A stretch of 64,000 nucleotides of DNA from Welwitschia mirabilis (taxonomy: Eukaryota > Gnetophyta > Gnetopsida > Welwitschiales), in contig JBOZIK010000001.1 of NCBI GenBank assembly GCA_051453625.1, positions 81,276,679 to 81,340,678 of the forward strand. Direction: 5' to 3'. Every line of letters begins with the position of its first letter. Position 1 is the stretch's first letter. The notes below the pieces were generated by a model, which saw nothing but the letters and a program-made list of their open reading frames with translations, was not told the origin of the DNA and did not search any database. The position numbers and the translations under genes were made by a program. This document shows positions 33,603 through 44,965 of this stretch, piece by piece.

Positions 33603-34990
33603 TTAGTAGGGTCTTATAAAATGTTAATAATGAAATGGTAAAACATGATAAAAATTATATCAGTTAAAGTACTCAAGCATGAGAATGAAATGTATTTGAA
33701 AATTCTATAACCAATTTTTTGAAATTAACGCATCAAATTTAAAAATTTTGTAAAAAACATTGTGAAACTAGATGTCATACTTCCTAATCAAAACTCAACT
33801 TTATTCTCAAAGTTACATGATGAAAAACATCATGAAAACCAAATGCCATACAATCTAACTAAAACTCAACTTTATCCTTAAAGTTATATGGTGTAAAACA
33901 TTTAACTCATTTGAGAACATAATATTAGAAATATTGTGATGAATCCTTTTATTGAAGACCATCCAAAATGATGTAACTAAGATAAGAGAAAGAAAAAACC
34001 AACTAAAACGAAATAATACTTTACTAAGTCCTAAGTAAAAATTCAATTCATAAAAGTAGTTAATGTCTTATGATTTATTTCTCATGAATTGGGGGTAAAG
34101 TAAAATGGATGATGGAGATGAAAAATGAATATGTGTTAAAGGACTTAACCAAAAATCAATGAAAAAATAAGCAAACGTAGCTAAGATAATGGCCCTTCTT
34201 ATATTTTTTTTAATTTCTATTTTATTGGATCTTTAAATTAACTAAGTGTAGACTCAACTAAGTAACTTATACAAATTCAAAAAATCACTAGTGAATCACA
34301 AGTTGAAAAGTTAAAATATAATAAGCCATAAAAAACCTTTAATTCCCATTTTTTTACTTTCATTACTTTTTACTTTTACCATCATATATGTTCTTAATTT
34401 AAGTATTTGAATCACATTGAGCATCTAATATTATGAAATTTTCTACCAATAGAGTTAATCATGTTGTTTTGTGCAAAAAACAATGTTACATTGCTAGCAA
34501 TCATTTATAAGCCCAATACAATTGATTATATCATAAAATAGATCATTAGATCTGCATTGCCCTTGAACATCCATAGCCTTAATATGGTTAACTAAACCCA
34601 ACAACATGATCAATGATATGTGAATTTAAAGAATAAATATATTTTTTCTTTTATTCATCTTCTCATTTTCTTCCTTTTTTTTTTTTTTTTGCACATTTAA
34701 AGGGGTTATTGTCTCATTAATCTAATTAAGACAAATTTTCTTTTCATTAAAAAGCTTTAAACTTAAGGAGCATAATACAAAGGTAGATATCACCTTATCA
34801 ACCAAGTTTTATCAAAATCAAAAACCTTAAGTAAATGTGCTCATAACTACCACACTTAAAATAAGTAAAACATTTCTCTAAAAACCCATAAGTACACTTA
34901 GTTTTAACTATTACTTAAAGATAATGAGATTACATATTATTGATTTTTAGTTAAGAGCCATTAATTTGGACTAGTATGTCTTATAAATTC
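33603..34990 (-). other. 3' untranslated region of G2d
   Basis: Aligns with the G2b and G2c 3' regions. Short open stretches at 33855-34046 and 34961-35227 are not shared as frames between copies. A TTTTTCCTTTTTTTTTTTTTT pyrimidine run lies near 34660-34690. Confidence 0.7.
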
Positions 34991-35670
34991 ATAACTAAAT
35001 GGATAGGGTGAATGGATTATAATCTTAATCAAGTAGTTTGAGAATGGATTTGGTATGTAGAAAGGCCCGAATGGATGGTGGAATAAGTGATAATGTTGTG
35101 GGTTATTTATGAAATAGACATCCTCAAGAAAAACTTGGGTTCTAGTATGATAACTTATCATAAAATATTTAAAATAATTATAACTATTAATTTTAGAGTC
35201 AGAGAGGTGACATTCAAATGATGGCATTGAAAGGAAAATATTAGACTCGTTAAGAGAATATTTAGAGTTGGAAATTTTATTAACTTAATTAGCCTCATCA
35301 AGACCACTTAGTAATTGCATTGTATTCATAGTATTAAAGTTCAAAGTCATGTTATCAAATGAAATTTTAATTTCACCATTTCTTTAATTAATTAAGGCAT
35401 TTGAATTCACAAAGAAAGGTCTTCTTAAAATAATGGACATTGAGTTATGTTTTGTTGTATCCATTTCTAAAATGATGAAGTCAACTAGGAAATAGTAGCT
35501 AGTAAATAAGACTATTACATATATAAATATTTCTAATGATAACTTCATAAGGTTATCATCCAATCGTAATTAGATCTTAGTATGTTTAAGATCATCTAAG
35601 TCAAGGTCCTTGTATACATAATGGGGTAGGATATTGATACTTTCTCATAGATCTAATAAGACTTGCTTAA
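34991..35670 (-). pseudogene. gypsy protease and linker (G2d)
   Basis: Minus strand reads R-D-K-T-I-K-Q-V-L-L-D-L-stop-E-S-I-N-I-L-P-H-Y-V-Y-K-D-L near 35670-35600, then L-E-M-D-T-T-K-H-N-S and L-R-R-P-F-F-V-N-S near 35430, then F-D-N-M-T-L-N-F-N-T-M-N-T near 35350. The catalytic Asp is present; the Gly codon is now TGA. The linker then leads to the 3' untranslated region with no RT or integrase, the same layout as G2c. Confidence 0.82.
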
Positions 35671-35899
35671 TGGTTTTATCTCTAATTATAATGCCTATCA
35701 TTGTATAACTAATATTTTTATACTTAGGTAAAACCTAATTTTTAATAATTTCACTTATTTCTTAAGCTAAGAATACTTTGCTCTTTATGTTCATATGTCT
35801 CTTTGTCTTGCACATGTCCTTATTGAACTTTTCATTTGAGTGCACCTTTTAATCACTCTAAAAAAAATATTGATTTTTAACTTATTTAAAAATTTCTAA

Positions 35900-37370
35900 G
35901 ACCTATAATTATTGTTTTTTACCATTCTAATTTCTAAAACATTAATGAAAAGATAAAGTTTCTTTTTAAGGAGGAAAATTTCTTTCTAGGTATGTTACCT
36001 TTTCTTTATTTAAAGCTTGGGAAAATGGTAAAGGTTATTAGTCAAAAGTTATTCTTTCTCTTTTATCTTTTTCTCAACTTAGATTTTCTCTAAGTTAAAC
36101 CTTGATTAATCTCTATGCCACTTCAAAGGTGGATTTCTTTGGTTTATTCTAAGTGGTTTTACCCTTTTTTAATAAATTTTACTCTTTTGGAATTTAGCTA
36201 AGTACATTATTGAGAATTTTTCTGGGTCCCTATAATTTAAGTTAGAGATAATTTGGTTTTGATTTATTAGACTAATTAGATAACTTATGAAATTAATTAG
36301 GTGTTTGCTCGAGATTGGTTAATGAAGAGAAATATTATTAAAGAATTAATTCATGGTTATGATTGATTTTGACATGATTTTATATGAACTCACTTACTAA
36401 TTCCTTAAAAGAAATAGATTTAGATGGTTTTTAGTAATTAAAAGGACATGAATGAGAGCATGATGAAGGAAAAGGAATTCTACTAATCTAATTATCTTAC
36501 TTCTAAGAAACATTAGGGTGATTTATCCACCCATGCTTATATGTATTTGAGTAGGGTTATTTTTTAGATTTTATCATTAGTGTTTTACTATATTAACTTG
36601 TTTATTAATAATTTTTTAAAACAAGGGTGAATGAACATTTGGCTATTTTATGGATATCAGTGAGGCAAATAAGATATTCTAGTTTAACAACCATGAGCGA
36701 AGGTGACGATGAAGTGGTTAAATATTCTACTCTTATGGATCTAATAGTATGTTAATATCTAGATGGTTCTATACACGTTTCCTAATTTTTGGAACCCTCT
36801 TCTAAACTCTTAAGATATTCCTAAACTTTTCCTAAAGGCATATTAAGAAGTTTCCTCTACTTATCATCTCAATTATTGCCTATTATTTGTGGTTAATCCA
36901 TCATATAAGAAACTTATTTCCTCTTAGATCAAATCCATATTAGGGAAACTTTTATAATAGGTATTTAAATCTATCTAGGGCTCAAGAATATGTTTTATAT
37001 TCCTATTATTAGTAATTCATGGTTTTATTTCTTAATTCATCCATTGTGTAGCCTAAGTTCTAATGCATAAGGTTTTAAATGTGTACAACTAAGATTCTGC
37101 CTTATCTTTTAAAGAAAAAGAAAATAAGATAAGCCAAAGGACATCATGAGTATTTTAATATTAGGTGCTAGTCAATGGAATACACTCAAATTCCTTAAGG
37201 TAAAGGTAAGTATCCTCCCATTTTAATCCATGGAAGTGAGGCAAACGTTATATAGTGGAGTATTTGATCTTTAACATTTATTCTATAAGAGATACCATGA
37301 TACATGAAGGTATATATAGGGGTTGGAATTGGAGGTAGTCATAAAGAGTTTTCTTAGATTGATTAACATT
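35900..37370 (-). pseudogene. gag remnant (G2d)
   Basis: Identified by base-level alignment with 28700-30250 of G2c in the same order, for example the ATCAG-GAGGCAAATAAGA-ATTCTAGTTTA segment at 36656 against 29450. The zinc-knuckle region lies near 36650-36690. Stops in every frame. Confidence 0.7.
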
Positions 37371-38058
37371 GCCTATAGTAGCTTATCGTTTGGACATCTC
37401 TTAAATAAGGTAATTCATAGTTAATCACTCTATTAATTTCAATAAATACTATGATTAATTATTATATGGATATTATTACTATTAGAATAAGCACTCTTAT
37501 TGATTATTATTTGTATTATTTTAAGAAGAGGAGGCTTGATTCTTTTGGTTTTTATCATGCTATTATTTTACCATGTGTTTCTTGGATTAATTCAAGGGTT
37601 CATATCATTTAAAGGATTTCTAACTAATCTTTTGAATTACTGTATGATCTAAGGAATGGAAGAATAGGTTTAAACAAGTTTGAGGCATGATAGATAGGGT
37701 TTTCATAGATCTTATAATTCTAAATGATCTCTAGGTTTAAATAAAGGGTTCTATCAAAAGCCTAGAGTGTTCAATTTATAGAGGCTAGCATCACAAATGA
37801 GATTAGGTGATAGTGACAATTGAAACATGAGTTAAATTTCTAGAAAAAATGCATGCTTCGCATGTTCCTCATGGGTAAATTAACATGTCAGGGTCATTAA
37901 AAAATTTATAAAAATAAAAAAAGATGACTATTTATGAATTAATTCTTTAAAAAATTAGAAACTTATTTTTAAATAATTTTAAATATTTATTACATAATAA
38001 ATCCATAAATCATAAAATCAAAAAAATGGCATGAAAACTAAATGTCATATGCAAAATC
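37371..38058 (-). other. G2d leader
   Basis: Matches 31286-31800. At about 37395-37505 it has the AT-rich sequence that G2c replaces with the GC-rich insertion. The LTR end at 38059 is followed by TTTTGCATATGAC, too decayed to call a primer site. Confidence 0.55.
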
Positions 38059-38697
38059 TGTTTACGTGTACTAGTAAACTAGATTTAACTAGGTGAGAAC
38101 CTAATATCATTATTTCTTAAGAATATATATGGCAACTTTTACAAAATATACATAATACTTTAAATTGCAATGAAAAATAGAACAAAACTAAAATCAAAAG
38201 TTTGATAATAAAATGATCTTTAATTGATGTATAAGGGAATGGAAATGCTCCAAGGATCTAATTGATTTTCTTAATACTTTACCTTTACTTTAATGATTCC
38301 TATATCTTGAAATATTTATTAAAATTATCAAGTCATTAAGTCTTAATGTGAAAGAATAATCTTATCTACCACATAAGTGTTGGTAAGTTATTCAATCCTC
38401 TTCATACTTCACAACCCTTCATAAGTATGGAAAGTATGAACTAAAGTGCATAAGATTCCTCAAATGATGAAAATTATGAAATCATAAAAGTAACTTAAGA
38501 TAACTCACTTAGTGCAAAAGAACTTAAAGGTTAATTAAGATTCACCTAAAAATTACTAATACTTATTTTTATTCATTAATAATGAAATAATGAAACCTAC
38601 CTAAAAACTAGCCTTTCCTAAAGATTGCTAATGCCAAATGAATGACGCACTAATAATAAAAGGATTAAAATCAATTCTTGTATTACATTACATTAAA
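38059..38697 (-). repeat. G2d 5' LTR, truncated
   Basis: The minus-strand end ...GTACACGTAAACA lies at 38059. It aligns with the downstream half of the other G2 LTRs (the YTTAAGATYCAYYAAA and ATATAACTTAATAACTT-type segments). It is cut at 38697 by a copia LTR starting TGTTGG. Confidence 0.7.
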
Positions 38698-39812
38698 TGT
38701 TGGTAAATCTAGTTTTAATAATTTTACTTATCAAATATTTTTTATCATTGTGGAGATAGATCATTACAAATAAGATTAGATTTTAATAAGCATAAGAGAA
38801 TAATGCATCGTAAACACAATATATCACAAAAAAGGATCAGTTGTTGAAATGTAAAACTATTTGTTTGAAGATGTCTAGAAAATTAAATATGTCTCTAATA
38901 AAGATATCTAAAAAATTAAATATGTATTTGATGTATTAGATTTTAAGTCATCAATTAAATGTGACTATCTCATCAAAGATAACTATGTTAAAAGTTAAGC
39001 TTGACTAGATGAAGATGTCTACATGATTGAAGATGTCTATACTAGAATAAAATATCTAATAGAATTTTTTTGTATTTTAAGTAATATTTTATGGTATATA
39101 TGAGCTATGAACTTTTATATTACAAATTTGTAATCAAGAAGTCTTAAGAATAATACAAAGGAAGCTTTATTAAAATCTAGGAAAGTTCACTAAAGATGTC
39201 TATAAGGTAAAAACATTTGATTGTTAGTATATGTTTATAAATTTAAAGACATCTTAGACCAAAGTTCATGTCAATTAAAAATGAATAGATGCACCTGATG
39301 CTTAGACATTTCATATCCATTACATGGTGGTTACAAAGTTAAAATAACTATTATTTAAGGTTAAACAACTAGTTTCCTTTAACTATATAAAGGCAGGACA
39401 TGAAGAAACATTAAAAAACTTTTGATACTTTAATAAATATATAAATTTTGATACTTCATTGATCAAATAGAATATAGAACAAATAAGTCATGAGTGAAAG
39501 GAACTTCTCATAAAGAATCAAAGATATTATTTATGAAGGAGCTTGTATTATTCACATTATTTACTCTTGGATCTTGCATCATTNNNNNNNNNNNNNNNNN
39601 NNNNNNNNNNNNNNNNNNNNNNNNNNNNNNNNNNNNNNNNNNNNNNNNNNNNNNNNNNNNNNNNNNNNNNNNNNNNNNNNNNNTGCATCATTTTATTATT
39701 TTTTGTAGCACTCATAACAATAACAACAATAAAAATATAAAGTTTTTAAAAAAAGCTACATCTTTAGGCTTATTATTATATTGTATTTATTATTCATACA
39801 TTGTTGGATTAT
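38698..39812 (+). repeat. Ty1/copia LTR fragment
   Basis: Starts TGTTGGTAAATCTAGTTTTA, matching about 130 bases of the copia 3' LTR at 57467, then diverges. 38870-39060 holds several AGATGTCTA copies, a motif also present at 54480-54700. It has a TATA box at 39384-39392. The right part is interrupted by a 100-N gap (39584-39683) with TGCATCATT on both sides. 39494-39820 has no recognisable protein. Confidence 0.65.
39384..39392 (+). promoter_or_regulatory. TATA box in copia LTR fragment
   Basis: TATATAAAG followed by GCAGGACATGAAGAAACA, the usual layout of a plant copia U3/R boundary. Confidence 0.55.
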
Positions 39813-41076
39813 TATTGTGATGCCAAATTATATGTTCTTTATTTGGTATTTTGAGTACTTTTACAAGACATGTAGATAGGTTTAAGTTAATTTTAATAAT
39901 TATTGAGAGTAAAGGTATAAATCATGAAAACATGAAATTATAAATTCATTTAAAGGTATTTGGGATAGATTTTAATACTTCATATTCTAAGGAGGAATTA
40001 ATGATTTATAAAGCAAATTTAACTTAATTAAAGAACTTCAAAAGTCCATCATCCCATCCATGGTCCAGATAACTACTAGATGATATCATATGTTTGTTGA
40101 TTCAGATGCTAACTAAACTAAAGATGGAAGCTAATGTGGTAACTTTTTGGATGTGGCATCATCTTCATCACCATTCGGATGATAGTTAGAATGACCACTA
40201 TAGTTAATACACTAAACTTCATCTAAATTGTGCAATGCATCATGTGCCTTCTATGAGCTATTAGGAGTTTTATTAATCTATTACATTTAATATTTTTAGA
40301 GTATGTTTTTATAATAAGTACCTTCTTCACCCTTTCTCTTAGTTTATATTATTTGGCATCTGAAAATCTCATAATAGGAGATTAAAGGGTAGAGGTCTAT
40401 ACATTATTGCAAAGAGGGATATTCCTTAGTATTGTGCTATGTCTTCTTCATTGAGGTGTTACTACTTTATAATGAAATGTTGTTCAACTATAATAAAAAT
40501 ATTGTCTTTTATTTTTATTCATATGCATGTCGCTTATGGTTTATGTTGGTTATAATTTCTTAATAGCTTCATAGTTGATATAGGTTATCAAAGGTAACCT
40601 TTATTAAGGTTAACATTATTAGTTTAGGTTTTGTATTGCATTGTCTTTTACATTTCATAACTTAATCATTACATGTTTTCCACATTTTGTTCAATGTACT
40701 TGATAGATTAAGTTTACTAGAATTAGTGATAGTTTTCTTAATCAATCTATGTTATGCATGGTCAATCTTTATAATAGAAAAATTCAGTATTTAAAGAGAT
40801 ATTGCACTTAGTAATTTGTATTTGCATTATGTTGGTATGTTTATTTGCATGGTTTTCTTGCATTGTTATTTCTTCTTATCATTGAACCTTAAAAGGGAAA
40901 AAGACATAAAAATACTTTACTCGAAATTAATTTTCTAACTTAGAGTCTAATTCCTTTGATGGATTATGACATTTGAATTATCTCCTGTTAATACTATAAT
41001 TTGTGTTATGCAAATATTTGTAATTAACAATATTTAACCAAAGATGTAAAAAATTGCATAAATACACACTACAACA
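39813..41076 (+). repeat. G1c 5' LTR
   Basis: TATTGTGATGCC...ACACACTACAACA, 1264 bases. The first TG has become TA. It aligns with the 3' LTR at 47406-48656 throughout. Confidence 0.9.
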
Positions 41077-41096
41077 TCTTATACTCTTATTAGGGA
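41077..41096 (+). other. Primer-binding site of G1c, tRNA-Asp type
   Basis: TCTTATACTCTTATTAGGGA directly after the LTR. Its last 16 bases match GCGCCGTTGCCGGGGA with eight transitions and a single transversion. This makes the LTR at 39813 a 5' LTR. Confidence 0.6.
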
Positions 41097-42329
41097 AGAC
41101 TGTAATGACTTCAATTATTATTATCACCTAGATAATGATTTGGATTTTAATTTAGGTTATTTGTCTATGGTACCATTATATTTTCATTGTATAAATCATA
41201 GTTTTTTTATTCTTAGTTTTTTTCTATTTAGCATTATTCATGTTAATAATCCTATATGTCATTCAAAAAACATAGGTGGATGATGGACTAGGGTTATTAG
41301 TTTTCTATTATTTTTTATAGGTTTATTTTATTTTTCCATCATTTGATTAGTTGATATTATCTCCTCTATCATCTGAATGGCATAGGAAGATTATTAATAG
41401 TGTGTTTCTATTCTAGTTTTAGTGAATCTATTTTCTCTGTTTTTATTTTTTATTTTCTATTCATCCAAGATATTCTCTAAGTGATAATAGAGATGGCATT
41501 TCCATAGAAATTTTACTAAGCATGTAGGGATGTAATAAAATCTAGTAAAAAGTTGAAATACCTAAGGAAAGAAATCTTTATTAAAAAAATATTAAAAAAG
41601 ACTTACTTGATGATAAATAAATTTCAAGTATGCACATCCCAAAAACATAATTTTTAAGATTTAAAGAAATTTTTTTCCACTTTTACTATTTTAGAACTAA
41701 ATGTTTTAAAGAGTAGTTGTAAAAATAATTAATAGGAGAAAAATCATTTTATCTCATTCTTCATTAATGAGTAGCATCACCTAATACAAACATGATATAA
41801 CCCTCTAATTGAAATTTGAACATTATAATAGAAGAGTTAATTACTACATGGAGGAATTAAAAAGCAAAAAAAAAATCTTTTAACTTATATCTTAATAATG
41901 ATATAAAGCTTAAAATCAAGAATTTTTATTATTCATCCTTCTCGTCTACTTTCAAGAATAATGATATTAGGACAATTGGATAATTATTAGCTAAAGAAAG
42001 GAGAAACATAATAATTTCTACAAATGATGACAAAAGGACTATTGAAGAACTATTGACTAAAATAATCACTGAAAGATAAAGAAATAATAGAAATTCTAAG
42101 AGTAATGGAAATAGAATACTTAGAGAAATATTTAAAAAATAATAGTGGACAACTCCAAATAATGTTAAGACTAGAAACTTGACACATTCCTCTTTCCAAA
42201 ATTTTTAATTTTCCTTTCTTTTTTTCAAGATTCAAATGAAAATGACAATGGAAATTTGAAATATTTTAGGAATTCATCTTATCCATTAAAACATCTAATA
42301 ATCATTTTAGTAAATCCCAATCATTTTTC
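41097..42329 (+). other. G1c leader
   Basis: No coding signal in either strand. The 61-codon minus stretch at 42050-42235 matches nothing I know. A GAATGGCATAGGAAG/CCTCTATCATCTG motif of the recurring type lies near 41360-41390. Confidence 0.5.
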
Positions 42330-42990
42330 ATGGATTATTATGAAGAACAACCCTCTCCCATCAAATATCATGAAGAAGAAGATCCATCTTCTATAAATTA
42401 CTATGAAGAAAGAAATTACTATGCTCAAGAAATTCTTGATGAAATGAAGAAGAAGCAAGATGATACCTATAGCAAATTAGAAAATCAAAACAAAAACATA
42501 GGAAATATAATTAAGATTCTTTGATAAAATTTATTATAAAGTCAACTATCTTAAGATTCTTTTACAGCTCAAACCTATCCTACTACATCCACCTTGAGAA
42601 GAATGAAGAGTCTTTAGAAATAAGTAATAACAATTCTTACTTCAACATAGAAAATGAAGTTATGGATCAGCCTACAACATTTAACTTATTAGGAGATGTA
42701 CAACAAAATGAGAACAATTATTATTTGACTCCTTTATTTAGTAATATAGACGAATATGATTATTATTCAGATAATGATTCACTAAATTATAATTCCATTC
42801 CCTTCTTATTAGAAAATATGAATGAAACATAGGAACAAATTAATGAAAAATCTAACAATTCATTAATCCATAATTATCACATTTCTTCTTCTAATGAATT
42901 TAATAAATTAGGAAAATGTGACATGAAACATAAAAATGAAAAAGGTGAGGAAGAATATGATGATAAAGATATTGACATCTTAGATTATAT
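42330..42990 (+). pseudogene. gag-like remnant (G1c)
   Basis: Open frame 42330-42524 begins M-D-Y-Y-E-E-Q-P-S-P-I-K-Y-H-E-E-E-D and contains Q-E-I-L-D-E-M-K-K-K-Q-D-D-T-Y-S-K-L-E-N-Q-N-K-N-I. This is a coiled-coil segment like the one near the end of plant gypsy gag (compare I-E-E-L-R-K near 290 in G1a). A frame change at 42524 leads to 42521-42832 (103 codons), which is Asn-, Glu- and Asp-rich. The acidic region ends near 42990. The ATG at 42330 is the first Met in the stretch, not a proven start. Confidence 0.55.
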
Positions 42991-43558
42991 CCCTAGTTTT
43001 TTTTTTACTTTTTGACGAAGATAAAGGATTCAACCCTTTAAAAGAAGTCCAACATATAAGATTAATGAAGAATTTATGTAATAAAGAAAACTAAATGGAG
43101 AACTTACAGAATTAAGTGAGTCATTCACTTGTGTCATTCAAACGATAGTCCTAGATGATAGTCAATGATAGAATTTCAATAACAGATAATAAGGATTACA
43201 ATTTATAATACACTAAATTATTTAATAGAGAAAAAGAAGAATCAACTCAAGAAATACTAGAAAATATTACATCAGATAATGAAGATAATGATTACTTTTC
43301 TTTTTAGGATTATTTTAATGATCTTTTTAACAAATCAATAAACTTAGAAGATGATAATAACATTTAATGAAACAATCATAAGTACAATAAAAAAGAGAAA
43401 AATATAATTGATAATACTAATAAAGGAAATGACAAATGGGTAGATATTATTAAAAATAATAATGAATAAAATAAAGAAAGAATTTAACCAAGTAATAATG
43501 AGGTTAATAATAAGGAGAGAGGAATAAGAAATAACCAATTAAAAATCAAATAAATTTA

Positions 43559-44390
43559 ATGGAAAATAGACTTATACCTTCTAATAAAATAAACCAACTT
43601 AAAGAGTCTACATATGTTTCTCCATATCTTTCACTTGTACTTCCATGTAAAACCTTAAATGACATATTTTCTCTGACTTCTACTTCTACATTACCTTATG
43701 ACCATGACAATAATAAAATTTATTTCTCTCTTCCATTTGAACATTTATGTCATTCTATAGATCACATCTCTCTTCTTGATTTAATAAAACACAAAACCTT
43801 GATGAATATACTTCTAAAATATCTTAAACTTTTCCTCTTAAAACTCTATGTCAAACTCAAGGTAACATCATTTCTACTTTTATAAAGTTTACTTTACCTT
43901 GTACATTTAATGATTAGTAGCTCTAAAACAAAACTTAGGATATCTTGGAACTTTAATTTGGGGTAATCCTTATCTTTCTAATCTAAAACTATGCTTAGAA
44001 TTGAGCACTAAGGAGATTTTTAGGTATCCTAAATCTATTTTAATTAATCATCTTAAGTTGTTGCTTCAAAATCCTTGGATCCCTCATAGCGCCATTAATG
44101 TCTTCCATGTTTAATATCAATTTTTAAATAAAATATATGTTTTCAATTATTTATATTATGATTTTGATAAGAGATTGTTTTTCCATGAGTTATGTGAATT
44201 TTCTATCTCTTATATTGCTAATAAATCTTATGAAGATAAAATGATATTTCATCATGTTAATTGGAAAAAGCCTTATTTTCTTAATGAAAACCCATGTTTT
44301 GAATTGAATGATAGTAAGATTTATGACTTCACTAGACATTTTAAAAGCCTTCAAACACTTCTAAAATCTTTCTTTAAGTACTTCTTTTAA
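43559..44390 (+). pseudogene. Unassigned ORF group in G1c
   Basis: Two open stretches, 43559-43885 (108 codons) and 44175-44390 (71 codons), lie in different frames with a readable link between them near 43930-44110 (Y-L-G-T-L-I-W-G-N-P-Y-L-S, then L-Q-N-P-W-I-P-H-S-A-I-N-V-F). The second contains H-H-V-N-W-K-K-P-Y-F-L-N-E-N-P-C-F-E-L. Codon texture looks protein-like, but I recognise no gag, pol or envelope motif. The group sits between the gag remnant and the integrase tail, where pol is expected. 43000-43558 is an Asn/Asp/Lys-rich broken frame. Confidence 0.45.
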
Positions 44391-44619
44391 TGCATTATAT
44401 AATGATTATCATGATTTATATTTTCCTAATAATAGATTATTTTTATATGAAATTTATCACTTCTTTATCTCTTATTTAGAATTTGAAATTTCTATTATCA
44501 AAGTTTTATCTTTTAATATCTTTACTTCTAATTGATTTTCCTTAAAATTGATGCTATAACTTTTATGTTGTGTTAGTTGGTTTTTATTTGCATTAGTCTT
44601 TATTTTTCTAATAAAGTAT

Positions 44620-44965
44620 AATACCTTAGGATCATTGCTTCAAGAAATAAATTTTTATTTTTCTTTTTTAATGAAAAATTGAATTGAATTTAGAATCCAA
44701 GTAAAACTTGTTTTTGATTTTCTTTGATATTCCTTCTGATTTTATGAGTTATTTTTTTAATCTTTGGTTTTTATTTTATACAATAAGTTAACCTCTAAAT
44801 GTTTAGATTTTTATCTTTTAAAGAAAGTACATTTTTAATGGCTCAATTGAGATTTTTAATTTGAACACTGAAGAAATTTAAAAAGGGGATAAATATTAAA
44901 AATTTATGAGTTATCTATTGATCAAAACCTTAAACATGATAAAATCACTTTCTTGGAAGTCCTCT
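44620..44965 (+). pseudogene. gypsy integrase C-terminal tail (G1c)
   Basis: K-L-T-S-K-C-L-D-F-Y-L-L-K-K-V-H near 44785-44832 and Q-N-L-K-H-D-K near 44920. It aligns at base level with the reversed 10400-10620 segment of G1b, where the same K-L-T-S-K and N-L-K-H-D motifs occur. Core and zinc domain are absent. Confidence 0.7.
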
